Shown here: in pieces, positions 1 through 10,371 of the stretch
How positions within the stretch are numbered: position 1 is the first letter of the stretch
How the letters are laid out: each line of letters starts with the position of its first letter
Assembly (NCBI GenBank): GCA_905221605.1
Contig: CAJNDS010002001.1
Coordinates: forward strand, 1,462,378 to 1,526,377
Source: Symbiodinium natans
Taxonomy: Eukaryota; Sar; Dinophyceae; Suessiales; Symbiodiniaceae
Reading direction: 5' to 3'
DNA length: 64,000 bases
Notes under the pieces: model-generated
What the model saw: the letters and a program-made list of their open reading frames with translations, nothing else
Told to the model about the DNA's origin: nothing
Databases searched by the model: none
Translations under genes and position numbers: made by a program

Positions 1-732
1 TCAACTATGCTCCAGCGGGGTCGGCGGCTTGAGCCGGAGGCTCTTAAATTTAGCTTGCTGAGGGTTTACTTGGTAGCCCAGTAGTCGTATTCATAACAAG
101 GGTACCCTTTACTGGGTTGGGTACTGTACAAGGGAACCTTGAACCAAAAAGTGAAAAAGGGTACCACCGGACCACCAAGTGATTCCAACCCTATAAAACA
201 CAAAGCCCTAGAAACCTAAAACCTACCTCCCCAAAAACCCGAACCCTGAACCCTAGCACCCTAAAACCCCGAAGCCCTACAACTCGAAACTGTTTACTTA
301 GGGCTTTAAGATTATAGTCCCCCCTTTTGGAATCCCTATTAAGGACTGTTCGCGTTTAAATGGGACTTTAAGATCTTAAGGTTCAAGGTTTCAAGGTTCA
401 TGGCGTCGACCTCCCGGTTCCGAGTTTAAGGGTTCAGGGAATCGGGATTGAAAAAGCTTTAAGGTTTCCAGGTCTTCAGGCCCTAAAGCCTAAACCCTAA
501 ACCCTAAACCCTAAACCCTTTAGGGGTTGCAATCTTCGGTCAAACACAACACCCGGAACCAAAAACCCTGAACCCAAAAAGGGTTTTGGGTTTAGGGTTT
601 AGAGTTAGGGTTTCGGGCCTCAAACCCCGAATCCCGAACCCCGAACCCCAAACCCCAGACCCTAAACCCTAAACCCTAAACTCTAAACCCTTATCCCGAA
701 ACCCTAGACCCTAGACCCTGGACCCTAAACCC

Positions 733-841
733 TACCGTAAGAACCCAAAACCTACTTTTTTGGTAGTCCCAAGAATTGTATTAGGGGATTTCCACTAAGA
801 ACCTACAAGTACAAACAAGTCGGTTGTGGGTTCTTAAGGTA
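733..841. mobile_element. fold-back element, family F4
   Basis: The left end reads TACCGTAAGAACCCAAAACC and the right end GGGTTCTTAAGGTA, an inverted repeat. Related copies lie at 62692-62798 (nearly the same ends) and about 44173-44270. TA lies just outside the CCTTAAG-type ends on both sides, so it is either a TA target duplication or part of the terminus. No coding capacity. Confidence 0.6.
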
Positions 842-1101
842 AACCCTAAACCCTAAACCCTGAGCCCTGCGCCCCAAACCCTGCGTCCCAAACCCTGAAA
901 ACTTCTGGGCCTCTGGAGGGGGCAAACCCGAAACCCGAAACCCTAAACTTTAAACCCTAAACCCTAAACCCTAAACCCTAAACCCTAGAAACCCCCTAAA
1001 CCCTAAACCCTAAACCCTAAACCCTAAGCAGGGCCAGCTCTTGAGTGCCCCGGCTACCAGCCAGCGCCAAGCAGTGGTATCCACTAAAGATGCGGAACAC
1101 T

Positions 1102-1218
1102 TGAGCCAAACTCTATTAGGGTTTAGGGTTTAGGGTTTAGGGTTTAGGGTTTAGGGTTTAGGGTTTAGGGTTTAGGGTTTAGGGTTTAGGGTTTAGGGAT
1201 TGGGGTGAGCCAAACTCT
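1102..1218. repeat. telomere tract between 13-bp direct repeats
   Basis: TGAGCCAAACTCT occurs at 1102-1114 and again at 1206-1218; the 91 bp between them is an almost pure TTTAGGG tract. This is the arrangement expected if telomere repeats were inserted at a staggered break and the ends filled in. The minus-strand flanks look exon-like, so the insertion may have split an exon. Confidence 0.65.
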
Positions 1219-2404
1219 CTCATGAGCTGAGGGGTTGAAGATTTCGCCGGTTAGGGTTTGGGGTAAAGGGTTTGGGGGGGGGGGGGGGGGGGGGTTGAGG
1301 TTTAGCAACTCAGGGTTTAGGGCGCAGGAAGTACTTAAACTGACATAAACCGTAAACTTTAAACCCTAAAAGCAAAACCACCCAACACCCTACAACCTAC
1401 CCCCTACACCTTAAACCCTACACCCTGAACCCGAACCCAAAACCCCAAACCCTACACCTCAAATCCTAAACCCTAAACCCTAAACCCTATAAACCCTACA
1501 CTTGGGTTGAGGGCACTGGGTTTGGCATCTTGGGAAGCGGGTTTAGGGATTTATGGGTTTAGGGTCTAGGGTCTAGGGTTTTTGGGGTTCTGGGATCAGG
1601 GTTTAGGGTTTTTGGTTTAGGGGCTTACGGTTGAGGGTTATAGGTTATAGGACATAGGGTTCAAGGTTCAAGGTTTAGAGTTTAGGGTTATAGGATATAT
1701 ATAGAGTTGTAAGTTTAGGGTTTAGGGTGTAGGATTTAGGGTTATAGGTTATGGGGTTGGGGGTTGCAGGGACTAGGGCTGTTAGTTACAGGGCTTACGG
1801 TTTTAGCGTGTTTGGGGTTTAGCAGCGTCTGAGTGTTGATGGGTGAGGAGATTTTGGGATTTGGGGGACTTTGGGGCGGAGATTATCCAGGTTGAGGGTT
1901 TCAGGGGTTTCAGGGTTGCGGGCAGGGTTTAGGGCTGGGATTTTCGTGAAGGGGCGCGCCTTCGTAGGGCGCTTCTAGAGCTCAGGTAACCCTAAGACCC
2001 AAAACCCTAAACCCTAAATCCTAAACCCTAAACCCTGAACCCTAGCCGCTAATCGGGTTCGGGTTCCTGGCATCTCATAGGATGAATGGTTCGCACACTG
2101 CACTTCCCGGTACTCCCTGGCAAGGGCTCGGGGAGATTTCGCTTCTCCTATAGGGTTTAGGGTTTTGGTTTAAACTAAACCCTACACTCTAAGCCCCAAA
2201 CCACAAACCATAAACCCTAAACCCTGAATCCCGAGAGCTGCGCAACTGCGGTGTAGGTGAAGCCTGCCAGGGGTATGGGGCCTGCAGGATCTAGGGTGCC
2301 GCCGTAAAACCTCCAGAGCCTCTTTTGGATTTAGGGTTTAGGGTTTCGGGTTTAGGAGTCATAGTTTAGAAGGGTTTAAAGCCGTAGGGCATGTGCCATG
2401 ATGT

Positions 2405-2531
2405 AGGTTTAGGGTTTAGGGTTTAGGGTTTAGGGTTTAGGGTTTAGGGTTTAGGGTTTAGGGTTTAGGGTTTAGGGTTTAGGGTTTAGGGTTTAGGGTT
2501 TCGGGTTTCGGGTTTAGGGTTTCGGGTTTAG
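2405..2531 (+). repeat. TTTAGGG tract
   Basis: About 17 tandem TTTAGGG units, nearly perfect, ending in TTTCGGG variants. It abuts a minus-strand exon candidate, so in that gene's sense the tract would be CCCTAAA lying just downstream of the exon. Confidence 0.95.
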
Positions 2532-2535
2532 GGGC

Positions 2536-2612
2536 ATTCTGTGGCCGACTGCGCCTGCCATGCGCACGAGCACCTGCACGGCGAGCTCTGGATCGACCTT
2601 CGAGAAGGGCTT
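2536..2612 (-). CDS. candidate exon, product unknown
   Basis: The minus strand is open in a frame reading KPFSKVDPELAVQVLVRMAG and onward. The upstream border is GCAG|AAG, with an alternative AAG|G acceptor 15 bp inside, and the downstream border is AT|GCCCC, a GC-type donor. It lies between a poly-C run next to a CCCTAAA array (2631-2725) and the TTTAGGG tract 2405-2531. I do not recognise the protein. Confidence 0.45.
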
Positions 2613-2630
2613 CTGCTTCTTTTCTTGCCA

Positions 2631-4211
2631 CCCCCCCCCCCCCCCCCAAAACCCTAAACCCTAAACCCCTAAACCCTAAACCCTAAACCCTAAACCCTAA
2701 ACCCTAAACCCTAAACCCTAAACGGAATGTCTTCAATGCTGGAGTGTTCTAGGACCAAAAACCCAGAATTGCCGGCAGAGACGGTCAGTTGAAGGCGTGG
2801 GGTTTTTTTCGGGTTCGAGCAGCAAGGGCAGTTTAGGGCCGAGAAGGTTTTAGGGTTTAGGGTTTAGGGTTTGGGGTTTAAGGTTTAGGGTTTAGGGTTT
2901 AGGGCTTGGGGTTTAGGTCTTCGTGTGGATGAGGCCACCCGAGGAAGCCGCCAAAAGCCGTGCAAAACCTTACACTTCAAAACCCGAACTACAATGAGGG
3001 GCCCCGCTAGTTATAAGCGGAGTGATAAGAATTCCTAGATTGGGTTCAGAGGATCCTAGTTGAGGTTGTAAGTCTCTTATCCTAGTTTCGGTCGTGGGCC
3101 CTCTTTCACCTTCCTGCATGCCGAAATACATCCTCAACTACCCTAGAGTCGCAAGGGTGCAAATGTCATTGCCGCTTGATCCGCTCGGCAGAGCACCAAA
3201 ACTCCCCGTATCTTTGGCTTTTCGATACAAGGGATGCCGGGTTCAAACCAACTTCCAATCCTCCATTCCGCAAAAGCAGAGATATTAGAGTCTTCTTGTG
3301 GAAGACTAAATGGCTAAAAGGGTGGCTAAACCGAGATGGAGGTTGAAGCGGAGCGTGATATCTGAGGGATCACCCAATGGGGAGGCCGGGGGGGGGGGGG
3401 GGGGGACATCCAAGGAATGCCATGCAACCGCCTTTACTGAGTTGCCTTCTGCAACCCTCAAAAAACGGGACGAACCCTTTTTTGGGATTGCATAGGGCCG
3501 ACGAGAAATCCTCCGGCTTGCTTAGAACCCGGGTTAAAGAGGCTGGGGCTGTTAAAGAGCGGCCCCCCATTTTTCGGTAACCCCCATGTAGGGGTTTGTA
3601 AGGCCAGGGCTCATGTCAAGGGCCCTTAGAGTCTAAGAGTTTCGGGTTGAAGGTGCCTATGCAGGCCCGCTTGGGGGTCAGGGAGGATGCATGCACTAGA
3701 CGAAACCCGAAACCCTTAACCCTATACCCTGAGCCTGAACCCTCAACCCTAAACCCTGAACCCTAAACTCTAAACCCCAAACCCCAAACCCTAAACGCAG
3801 TTTCGCAAGACCCAAGCAAACTCCTGCACATCCCGAAGCCCTAAATGCAACGCGTTTGGTACTCACCGGGTGCCTTCAGGGCCCTAAACCCTGACTGGAC
3901 CCTGAACCCTGGTCTTGCCCCAGGGGTCCATGTACTATGTTATTATGTACTTGGGCCCAACAGTCCCTACATAGGAGGTCCTTTAAGGCCCAAGTGTTCC
4001 CCATTTAGGTACATGAACCCTTAGGGTTGATAAAACAAAACTTGTCACACTCGACCCGAGAAGAACTTCCAGCAAACCTATGTAAATCCTAAACCCGAAG
4101 CCTGCATTCAACCACCCGAAGTCCTCAGCCCCCTACACACTGAACCTAAACCCTAAACCCCCAAACCCTAAACCCCAAACGCCTGAGCCTGCTGTTTCAA
4201 GGCCCCCGGAC
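2631..4211. repeat. mosaic spacer, no supported gene
   Basis: Contains a 17-C run with CCCTAAA units (2631-2725), degenerate TTTAGGG (2848-2910), a stretch at 2935-3700 with little telomere sequence, a G run at 3389-3404, then CCCTAAA-like units. Small open frames at 3094-3580 overlap on both strands, include the homopolymer, and show no family motif. I see no gene that can be defended. Confidence 0.6.
3926..4018. mobile_element. fold-back element, family F9
   Basis: The ends are inverted (GGTCCATGTAC-like left, GTACATGAACC right). The interior shares TACTTGGG-CC and CTTTAAGG-CCAAGT motifs with the stretch at about 8399-8485, so these look like two copies of one short element. Confidence 0.4.
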
Positions 4212-4256
4212 GTCGTTGAAGCCCAGACGCTGGCCGGGGACCAGATCCTTCAGCGT
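4212..4256 (-). CDS. candidate exon, product unknown
   Basis: The minus strand reads TLKDLVPGQRLGFND in 15 whole codons between a CAAG acceptor and a GAC|GTCCGG donor. A frame on the plus strand is also open, so the strand rests on the splice-like borders and on agreement with the neighbours. The product is not recognised. Confidence 0.35.
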
Positions 4257-4748
4257 CTTGTGGGGGGGGGGGGGGGTCTTGCTGGGCTCTTGTTAGGCTC
4301 TTGTTGGGCTCTTGTTGGACTCTTTTTGGGCTCTTTTTGGGCTCTTGCTGGGCTCTTGCTGGGGCTCTTGGGTCTAGGGGTACGGTTCGGGCTTAGGCTT
4401 CAGGACCACTGTTTTCTTCATCTAAATAGTACTTCTACACACTTGCACTTGTAGCTGGAGGTCCTTGTAGGTTCAGTGGCTGCTATGCATACCGGGAGTA
4501 CCGTAGGTGAACATTCAAGGGATTCAGACTCGTACAAGGTTGTGCCCCTACCTACTTCTCCAATAACCAAGGGGAAACAAAGGTTAAACTTTAATATTCT
4601 ACTAAATCCGGAAACCCAAAAAGTTTAAAGTTCAACTAAAGGCGAGGTAAGCCTAAGAGGCTTCGCTTCATATGCTCCGAATATGGCCCGTATTCCCTTC
4701 GAGGATCCCCCAAACCCAAGGGTGCCACCTTAGAGGTCCAAGGCAACG

Positions 4749-5098
4749 CCCTAAACCCTAAACCCTAAACCCTAAACCCTAAACCCGAAACCCTAAACCC
4801 TAAACCCTAAACCCGAAACCCTAAACCCTAGCGGTCCAAGGTAGTCCCGTGAACTGGGCATGCATTCAGCCCCAGAGCACCCTAAACCCTAAACCCGAAA
4901 CCCTAAACCCTAATCCCTAAACCCTAAACCCTAAACCCTAAGCTCTTCTAGGCAACCGAAGCTCATGGCTGGAAGTAGGAGAACCCCAGGGCTTCTAGTA
5001 GGGTCCTGAGGTTCCCTACTTAAGATCAAGACACTCTAGACCCTAAACCCTAAACCCTAAACCCTAAACCCTAAACCCTAAACCCTAAACCCTAAACC
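4749..5098 (-). repeat. CCCTAAA tracts around an exon-like island
   Basis: Plus-strand CCCTAAA arrays lie at 4749-4830, 4883-4941 and 5037-5098, with CCCGAAA variants. The non-repeat island at 4942-5036 holds the exon candidate 4944-5015. Confidence 0.85.
4944..5015 (-). CDS. candidate exon, product unknown
   Basis: The frame reads EPQDPTRSPGVLLLPAMSFG and onward on the minus strand. The acceptor is AGTAG|G and the donor GA|GCTTAGGG, a GC-type site whose downstream bases are telomere repeat. Product unknown. Confidence 0.4.
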
Positions 5099-6085
5099 CG
5101 GAGCCCTTTGATGAACCCTAGACCCTCAAAATTCTACCCCTATGCTTCACCCTAAACCCTCAAGAATTCTACCCTCAACCCCTAGACCGTGAAAACTCTG
5201 CCCTAAACCCTAAACCCTAAACCCTAAACCCCAAACCACCAGCCCCCCCCCACCCCCCGCCTGCGTGTGCCCCGATGGCAAGTCCTGGTACAGGCTTCAA
5301 CTCTGGGTCCCTATAAGGTTTAGAGGTTCCGGGTTTAGGGTTTAGGGTTAAGGGTTTAGGGCTTAGGGTTTAGGGTTTAGGTCTTAGGGCTTAGGGTTTT
5401 CGTTTGGTTTAGGAAGCTTGGCGCTCAAACTGTCAAGCCCTGAAAGTTCCTCAGTCCCCTGCCAGAGTGGTCGGCACATACACTTTTGTTCATGCGAACC
5501 CTCCCTAAACCCTAAACCAAAAACCCTAAACCCTGAACTCTAAACCCTAAACCCTGAACACTGAACCCTAGACCCTAGACCCCACACCTCACACGAAAAG
5601 ACCCTCAACCCCACTCTAAACATACGCTTACCCTGAAACTTTCAGTTCCTTCACCCGATTCACCTCCTCGACAGGCTCCGCTGGCAAAGCTGCGCCCTGC
5701 CTTGGACGAGTTTAAGGTTGTGGGGGGTTGGAAACAGAGGGGGGGAAAGGAAATGAGACCCCAACTATGTAATCCCTTAAACTTAGTGTGTTTTTAGGCC
5801 CGAATTCCCTCATTCCCTACTGAGAACCAGGGGGGTTTGGGGGGAGGGGGGGGGGGGGAGTTGGCAACCCTAAACCCTAACCGCCTCATCTACTACTTAT
5901 CAGCTCAAGAACCCCCAGAACAAATGGAAAACATCTTCATTATATGGGATTTTATCTTTCATTCTTGGGGGGGGGGGTTCTTTAGCAATATAATTAGTCA
6001 TTCAGGGATACTGGAGTCTTCGGGCATCCTGCCCTTTGCTGAGGCCTAAACCCTAAACCCTCAACCCTCAACCCTAAACCCTAAA

Positions 6086-6288
6086 CCCCTGAACCCCTGA
6101 ACCCCTGAACCCCTGAACCCCTAAACCCCTAAACCCCTAAACCCCTAAACCCCTAAACCCCTAAACCCCTAAACCCCTAAACCTCTAAACCCCTAAACCC
6201 CTAAACCCCTAAACCCCTAAACCCCTAAACCCCTAAACCCCTAAACCCCTAAACCCCTAAACCCCTAAACCCCTAAACCCCTAAACCC
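6086..6288 (-). repeat. homogeneous CCCCTAAA octamer array
   Basis: About 25 units of an 8-bp variant (first CCCCTGAA, then CCCCTAAA) replace the usual heptamer. The change from one variant to the other is a clean block, as expected from local slippage or amplification rather than fresh telomerase addition. Confidence 0.95.
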
Positions 6289-6569
6289 TAAACTTTTGCT
6301 GAGGCTGGGGGCAGACTCGGGTCGCCAGAGTTGAGGAACCTGGGCGGCTTTTGCAAGCAGTTGTTGGGGCTTAGGTTCCAGGATCTAGGGTGTCCCTAAA
6401 CCCTAAACCCATAAAATTCTGTTTAAGGTACCTTGCTAGGGCTTTGGGGTTTGGGAGCCTGAGGGTTTTAGGGTTTCAGAGGTGACCATGACAAAAAAAA
6501 AAAACAGGCGGGGGTGCCGAGACCCAAAAACATAACGTTTGCTGGTGTGACTGTTGCATCCCCGGCTAC

Positions 6570-6651
6570 CGGCCAGTTTCCACGGCATGTAGGGTGCCCG
6601 ACATGTGTCCTACTACACAGAACGAGGTCGCTCCTTTGCAATCTTTGCACA
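6570..6651 (-). CDS. candidate exon with CxxC-like cysteines
   Basis: The minus strand frame reads CKDCKGATSFCVVGHMSGTL then HAVETG. The donor is GGCCG|GTAGCC (GT) and the acceptor AAAAG|T. The cysteine spacing (C-x2-C-x6-C) could be part of a zinc-binding fold, but one short exon is not enough to say. Another minus frame is also open here. Confidence 0.4.
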
Positions 6652-7072
6652 CTTTTTGCTCAGGCTCTTCGGATTCTAGGGCTGGGGACACCGAACGAAC
6701 GAGTAAGCTCGCACGCCCATACCAGGGAAAACATGCCAAGCCATTGAGGTACGCGCTTCCGATTTAAGGTATACGACTATATCATCGGCTACTGTAGGTA
6801 AACCCTAAAGCCGACATATGACTCTGCACTGCCTACAGGCCTATCGGCAAGGAAGGGACCAAGCACGCAACAAGTTAACCCTCAACCCTAAACCGCAAGC
6901 TAAGCGATAACCTGCGTCGAATCCTTTCTTTTTGTTTGTTTTTTGAGGGGGGGCCCTCTAGGCTCTCCGTTTACCAGGACAAAGGCTCTCCCTAAAAAGC
7001 ATAATTACAGTTCAAGCCCGAACACCAGAGACCCCTAAGTCCCATAGACTTTCCTTTGAATTTCCTAAATTG

Positions 7073-7190
7073 TAAACCCTAAACCCTAAACCCTAAACCC
7101 TAAACCCTAAACCCTAAACCCTAAACCCTAAACCCTAAAACCCTAAAACCCTAAAACCCTAAAACCCTAAAACCCTAAAACCCCAAACCC
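7073..7190 (-). repeat. CCCTAAA heptamers turning into CCCTAAAA octamers
   Basis: About nine CCCTAAA units are followed by about six CCCTAAAA units in one uninterrupted tract, another example of locally homogenised variants. Confidence 0.95.
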
Positions 7191-7235
7191 TCAGCCCTCT
7201 GAGCCTTGGAGACCCGAAGCCCGCAAGTCCAAAAC

Positions 7236-7294
7236 CCTTTAGACCCGTCCAGAAGGAAAGGAGCTGATTGAGACGCCGCCGCCGCTTCGTCTTC
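7236..7294 (-). CDS. candidate exon, product unknown
   Basis: Minus-strand frame EDEAAAASQSAPFLLDGSK, with a CTGAAG|G acceptor and an AAAGG|GTTTTGG donor (GT). It is next to a TTTAGGG tract that starts at 7299. Confidence 0.45.
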
Positions 7295-7454
7295 CTTCAG
7301 GGTTTAGGGTTTAGGGCCTAAAGGGTTTAGGGTTGAGGGCTTGGAGATTAGGGTTTAAGGGTTAAGGCGGCTGAGGGCTGTAGGGACTCTCTGACCTGGA
7401 TGCTATCGTTGTCTTAAATTCTTTCGAAAACATCTCGCAGGCTTCCTACCCTAC

Positions 7455-7532
7455 GGCAAGCGCTTTGCCATGAGCAGGACTCTCCGCGGAAATTCAGCGC
7501 AGTTCAAACCAATGTCCTCCCGAGTGTTACTT
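7455..7532 (-). CDS. candidate exon, product unknown
   Basis: Minus-strand frame SNTREDIGLNCAEFPRRVLL then MAKRL. The acceptor is GGCGCAG|A and the donor TTGCC|GTAGGG (GT). A plus-strand frame (FLPYGKRFAMSRTLRG...) after a CTCGCAG|G site is also open and is the main rival reading. Confidence 0.4.
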
Positions 7533-7633
7533 CTGCGCCGGCCACCCTAAACCCTAAACCCTAAACCCTAAACCCTAAACCCTAAACCCTAAACCCTAAA
7601 CCCTAAACCCCTAAACCCTAAATAATCTTCATC

Positions 7634-7738
7634 TTTCTCCCTAGAGGACTTGAGATCTGCTATTTTGGGAGCTAGCAGATGGTTCAGAGTGATATGGGCT
7701 CTTGAGACTCTCTGGACGAACGCTGTCGCGCATCTGTC
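7634..7738 (-). CDS. candidate exon, 35 whole codons
   Basis: Minus-strand frame DRCATAFVQRVSRAHITLNH then LLAPKIADLKSSREK. The acceptor is CCTAG|G and the donor AAA|GATGAAG (GA type). The frame is in phase 0 at both ends and protein-like, with a helix-forming composition. Product unknown. Confidence 0.5.
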
Positions 7739-7751
7739 CTAGGATTGGCTT

Positions 7752-7875
7752 TAGAAGGAGGGGACCCTTTACGATACTAACTATAATGAAGGGACTTATA
7801 ACCTAAGTTAGGCTCCTTGTACCCAATTTAGGGCTCTTATAACTCTACGTGTAACTAGGGGGGCCCCTCCTTGGA
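7752..7875. mobile_element. fold-back element, family F6
   Basis: The ends are inverted: TAGAAGGAGGGGACCC at the left and GGGGCCCCTCCTTGGA at the right. The interior (GGGACTTATAACCTAAG, TAACTCTAC) is shared with copies at 34626-34756, 44445-44544 and 51281-51407, and with a partial copy near 53370-53466. Confidence 0.65.
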
Positions 7876-8002
7876 GGGTTTAGGGTTGAGGGCTCAAGGG
7901 TTTAAGGCCCCTGAAACACCTTTTCCTCAACACCCTCAATCGCAAAACCTTTAGAATTCGCCTTACGTCCCCACCTGGACCCTAACCCCTAAAACCTCAA
8001 AC

Positions 8003-8085
8003 CCTGTCGACCCAAGCAAGCTCCTGCCTGATGCTCCGCACCGTGCAGCTAAACTCGCACGGCAGGGCCTCTGAGCCGAAGACCA
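8003..8085 (-). CDS. candidate exon, acceptor supplied by a fold-back element
   Basis: Minus-strand frame VFGSEALPCEFSCTVRSIRQ then ELAWVDR in phase 0 at the donor, AGG|GTTTGAGG. The acceptor CTCCAAG is the terminus of a family F2 fold-back element (about 8085-8165; compare 28836-28979 and 61872-62028), so the element appears to provide the 3' splice site. Confidence 0.5.
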
Positions 8086-8340
8086 CTTGGAGGTTCATGG
8101 TAGCTAACCCAAGTATAACTGTACTTATAACCCACTTATTAATATTATTGGCTCTTTCAGTGCCCTAGTAAAGTAGCGTTCGGAATGGCCAGGCTTAGGG
8201 CGTGGGGCGTGGGTTTTGGGGCTTCGGTCTTGAGAGTTTGGGTTTCAGGGCGTAGGGTTTGGAGTTTGAGGGCTCAGGGTTTCATGGGGCCTCTATTCCC
8301 TAAACCCTAAACCCTAAACCCTAAACCCTAAACCCTAAAC

Positions 8341-8390
8341 CCTGAGAGAACTCCCTGACAGTTCACGACGTGAGCCAGCACGGGAAACAC
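8341..8390 (-). CDS. candidate exon, donor in telomere repeat
   Basis: Minus-strand frame VFPVLAHVVNCQGVLS. The acceptor is TTAGAAG|G and the donor CAGG|GTTTAGGG, where the GT belongs to the first unit of the adjoining telomere tract (8289-8340). Confidence 0.5.
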
Positions 8391-8534
8391 CTTCTAAGGG
8401 TCCATGTCCCTCAGTAAATATTATATACTTGGGGCTCAAAGCCCCTATATAGCAAGTACTTTAAGGGCCAAGTATTCCCTATTTAGGGCTTAGGGTTTAG
8501 GGACCTTTAGGGACCAGGATAAGGTCTTCAACAC

Positions 8535-8604
8535 CCAGGCAGGATGCGCGTGCGGGCACGCGCCCGCTGCGCCTCCCTAACCTTCTCAAGAGATTCAACA
8601 AAGA
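8535..8604 (-). CDS. candidate exon, product unknown
   Basis: Minus-strand frame FVESLEKVREAQRARARTRI then LP, with a CGGCTCAG|T acceptor and a CCTGG|GTGTTG donor. The charged, arginine-rich stretch would favour a helix. Product unknown. Confidence 0.45.
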
Positions 8605-8744
8605 CTGAGCCGGTTTTGGGTTTGGGTTTAGGTTTTTAGGGTTTAGGGTTTCGGGTTTAGGGTTTAAAAGGCCAGACTTTCTGATGTTAGGATTACAGAT
8701 GGGTTCAGGGAAGTCTCAACCCCATTAGGTTAAGACCTCCAAGC

Positions 8745-8817
8745 CTTCGTGAAGCCGGCGAATCCCTAAGCTTCTCAGGTCCAAAGGCCTTGGCATGCAC
8801 GCCAGCCGCTCGGCCCT
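8745..8817 (-). CDS. candidate exon, product unknown
   Basis: Minus-strand frame GRAAGVHAKAFGPEKLRDSP then ASR. The acceptor is CGATTAG|A and the donor CGAAG|GCTTGG (GC). Its phases do not match the exon candidate 8535-8604 directly, so an intervening exon or another splice choice is needed. Confidence 0.4.
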
Positions 8818-9197
8818 CTAATCGCCCTAAACCCTGTACCGATGGCTGAGGGCTTATTGCTTAGGGCTTAGGGCTTACGGTTTACTGTTTAGGGTTTACG
8901 GTTTACGGTTTAGGGTAATGGTTCAGGGTTTAGGGTCTAGGTTTAAGGCTTAGGCCTGAGAATCTTCTGGGGCCGGCGCATTCAACACGGAGAGCATGGG
9001 CACGCAGACGACCTGAGAAAGAAGGTGCAGACACACAGACTGGTTGGCCAACCCCTGAATCCTAAATCCAAAACCCCGAACCCTCGCAGGGAATTGAAGA
9101 TCGGCGGTTTAGTGTTTGGGGTTTGGGATTCGGAGGGTCGGTTCACGGCTTGGCTTTCCACGGAGACCTGAATACGTATGATGCCCTTAGAGCAAGA

Positions 9198-9262
9198 CCC
9201 CAAACCCCAAACCCCAAACCCCAAACCCCAAGCCCCAAACCCCAAGCCCCAAACCCCAAACC
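9198..9262 (-). repeat. CCCCAAA heptamer array
   Basis: About nine units of a CCCCAAA variant with a few CCCCAAG. Its translation gives the glycine/tryptophan-rich frame seen on the minus strand at 8982-9302, which I therefore treat as repeat-derived. Confidence 0.9.
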
Positions 9263-9629
9263 CTAAACCCTTGCCCGAAACCCTAAACCCCTGAACCCCC
9301 AAACAGTATACCCCTAAACCCTAAGCCTTAAGCCCTAGCCCGAAACCCTAAACCCCTGAAACCCCAAACGCTACACCCTAAACCCTAAACCCTAAAGTTT
9401 GGGGTTTTCAGGGTATGCAGGACCTGGGGTGGTCCCAGCTTCCTCGGGAAATGAACCGTAGCCTTGAAACTTTTTATGGGGTTCTACGATCCGTTTTGGA
9501 TAAATGGTTTAGGATTTAGGGTTCAGGGTTTAAATGTTTCTCAGCCAATGTTTCTCAGCCCTCTTCTCAGGCGCGACCAAATACCTTAAATCCTAAACCC
9601 CAGGCCCTAAACTCTCAATCCGGATCCTA

Positions 9630-9709
9630 AACCCTAAACACCCTAAACACCCCAAACACCCTAAACACCCTAAACACCGCAAACACCCCAAACACCCCAA
9701 ACACCCTAA
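9630..9709 (-). repeat. CACCCTAAA and CACCCCAAA nonamer array
   Basis: Nine-base units with an extra CA separate the telomere-like motif, a further locally amplified variant. Confidence 0.9.
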
Positions 9710-9738
9710 ACCCTAAACCCTAAACCCTAAACCTAAAC

Positions 9739-9813
9739 CCTAAGCTGGGCTCCCCAAACTACGCGGTCCTGGACCTCTCCAGGCCGGGGCTTCGATTCCG
9801 GGGCCAGGAGGAC
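9739..9813 (-). CDS. candidate exon, 25 whole codons
   Basis: Minus-strand frame VLLAPESKPRPGEVQDRVVW then GAQLR. The acceptor is CACATCAG|G and the donor AGG|GTTTAG inside the neighbouring telomere tract. Phase 0 at both ends. Product unknown. Confidence 0.5.
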
Positions 9814-10093
9814 CTGATGTGCGCCGTAGGGCTTTAGCGGGGGGCGTTAATGTTCGGGTGCCATTCATAAACCTAAACCCTAAACCCTAAACCCTAAACC
9901 CTAAACCCTAAACCCTAAACCCCCCCAAGGGTGTAGGGTCTGGTCGGGTGTAAGGATAGTTTAGGCTGTAGGGCTTCTAGGGTTTAGGCCTTCTAGGGTT
10001 TACGTTTAGGACTTCTACCGTTTACCCCTAAGCCCTAGACCCTAAAAGCCCTAAGCTCCCAAACCCTAGAAATTGGGGGCGAGTCGTGAAAAC

Positions 10094-10146
10094 CTCGGGT
10101 TCCAAGGCTCCGGGCCATAGGTCAAAAGGGTGCTTGCGACAAGTGA
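10094..10146 (-). CDS. candidate exon, product unknown
   Basis: Minus-strand frame SLVASTLLTYGPEPWNP between a TTCGAAG|T acceptor and a CCGAG|GTTTTC donor (GT). Confidence 0.45.
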
Positions 10147-10371
10147 CTTCGAAGCGAGGGTTTGGGGTTCGGGGCTTGGGGTTTTAGGGCTTGAAGGTAA
10201 GTGGCACAAAAGTTCCGGATTGTTGTCGCGCATGGTACACCTAGGGCCCCTGTGAGGGTTTAGGACTTAGGGTTGTTTATGAGAAGTCCTCATACTGAAC
10301 CTGAAGTCTAAAGTCCAGTCAGGTATGCTTTTTGTTGAAAAACCCTTTAAACACTCTTAAAATCCCTAAAC

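Larger units (their letters stand above)
1..2404. repeat. telomere-like repeat mosaic
   Basis: Degenerate CCCTAAA and TTTAGGG tracts alternate in orientation (for example C-strand at 660-700, 841-870 and 950-1026; G-strand at 1115-1199) with unique spacers of about 50-150 bp. A 27-G homopolymer lies near 1267. A fold-back element sits at 733-841. The spacer at 1030-1110 is open on the minus strand in two frames, but I could not choose one. No complete gene is seen. Confidence 0.8.

Noticed and set aside
1100-1110. Match to the last 11 bases (TTTGGCTCAAG) of the dinoflagellate spliced leader on the minus strand
   Set aside because: The upstream half of the leader is absent and the sequence is part of the 13-bp duplication; an 11-base match is weak.
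7465-7543. Plus-strand exon after CTCGCAG
   Set aside because: The frame is plausible (FLPYGKRFAM...), but it ends at a TAA made by CCCTAA and opposes every other supported exon; the minus reading was kept at modest confidence.
8982-9302. 106-codon minus frame rich in GFGVWGLGF
   Set aside because: Translation of the CCCCAAA and CCCTAAA repeats; no domain.
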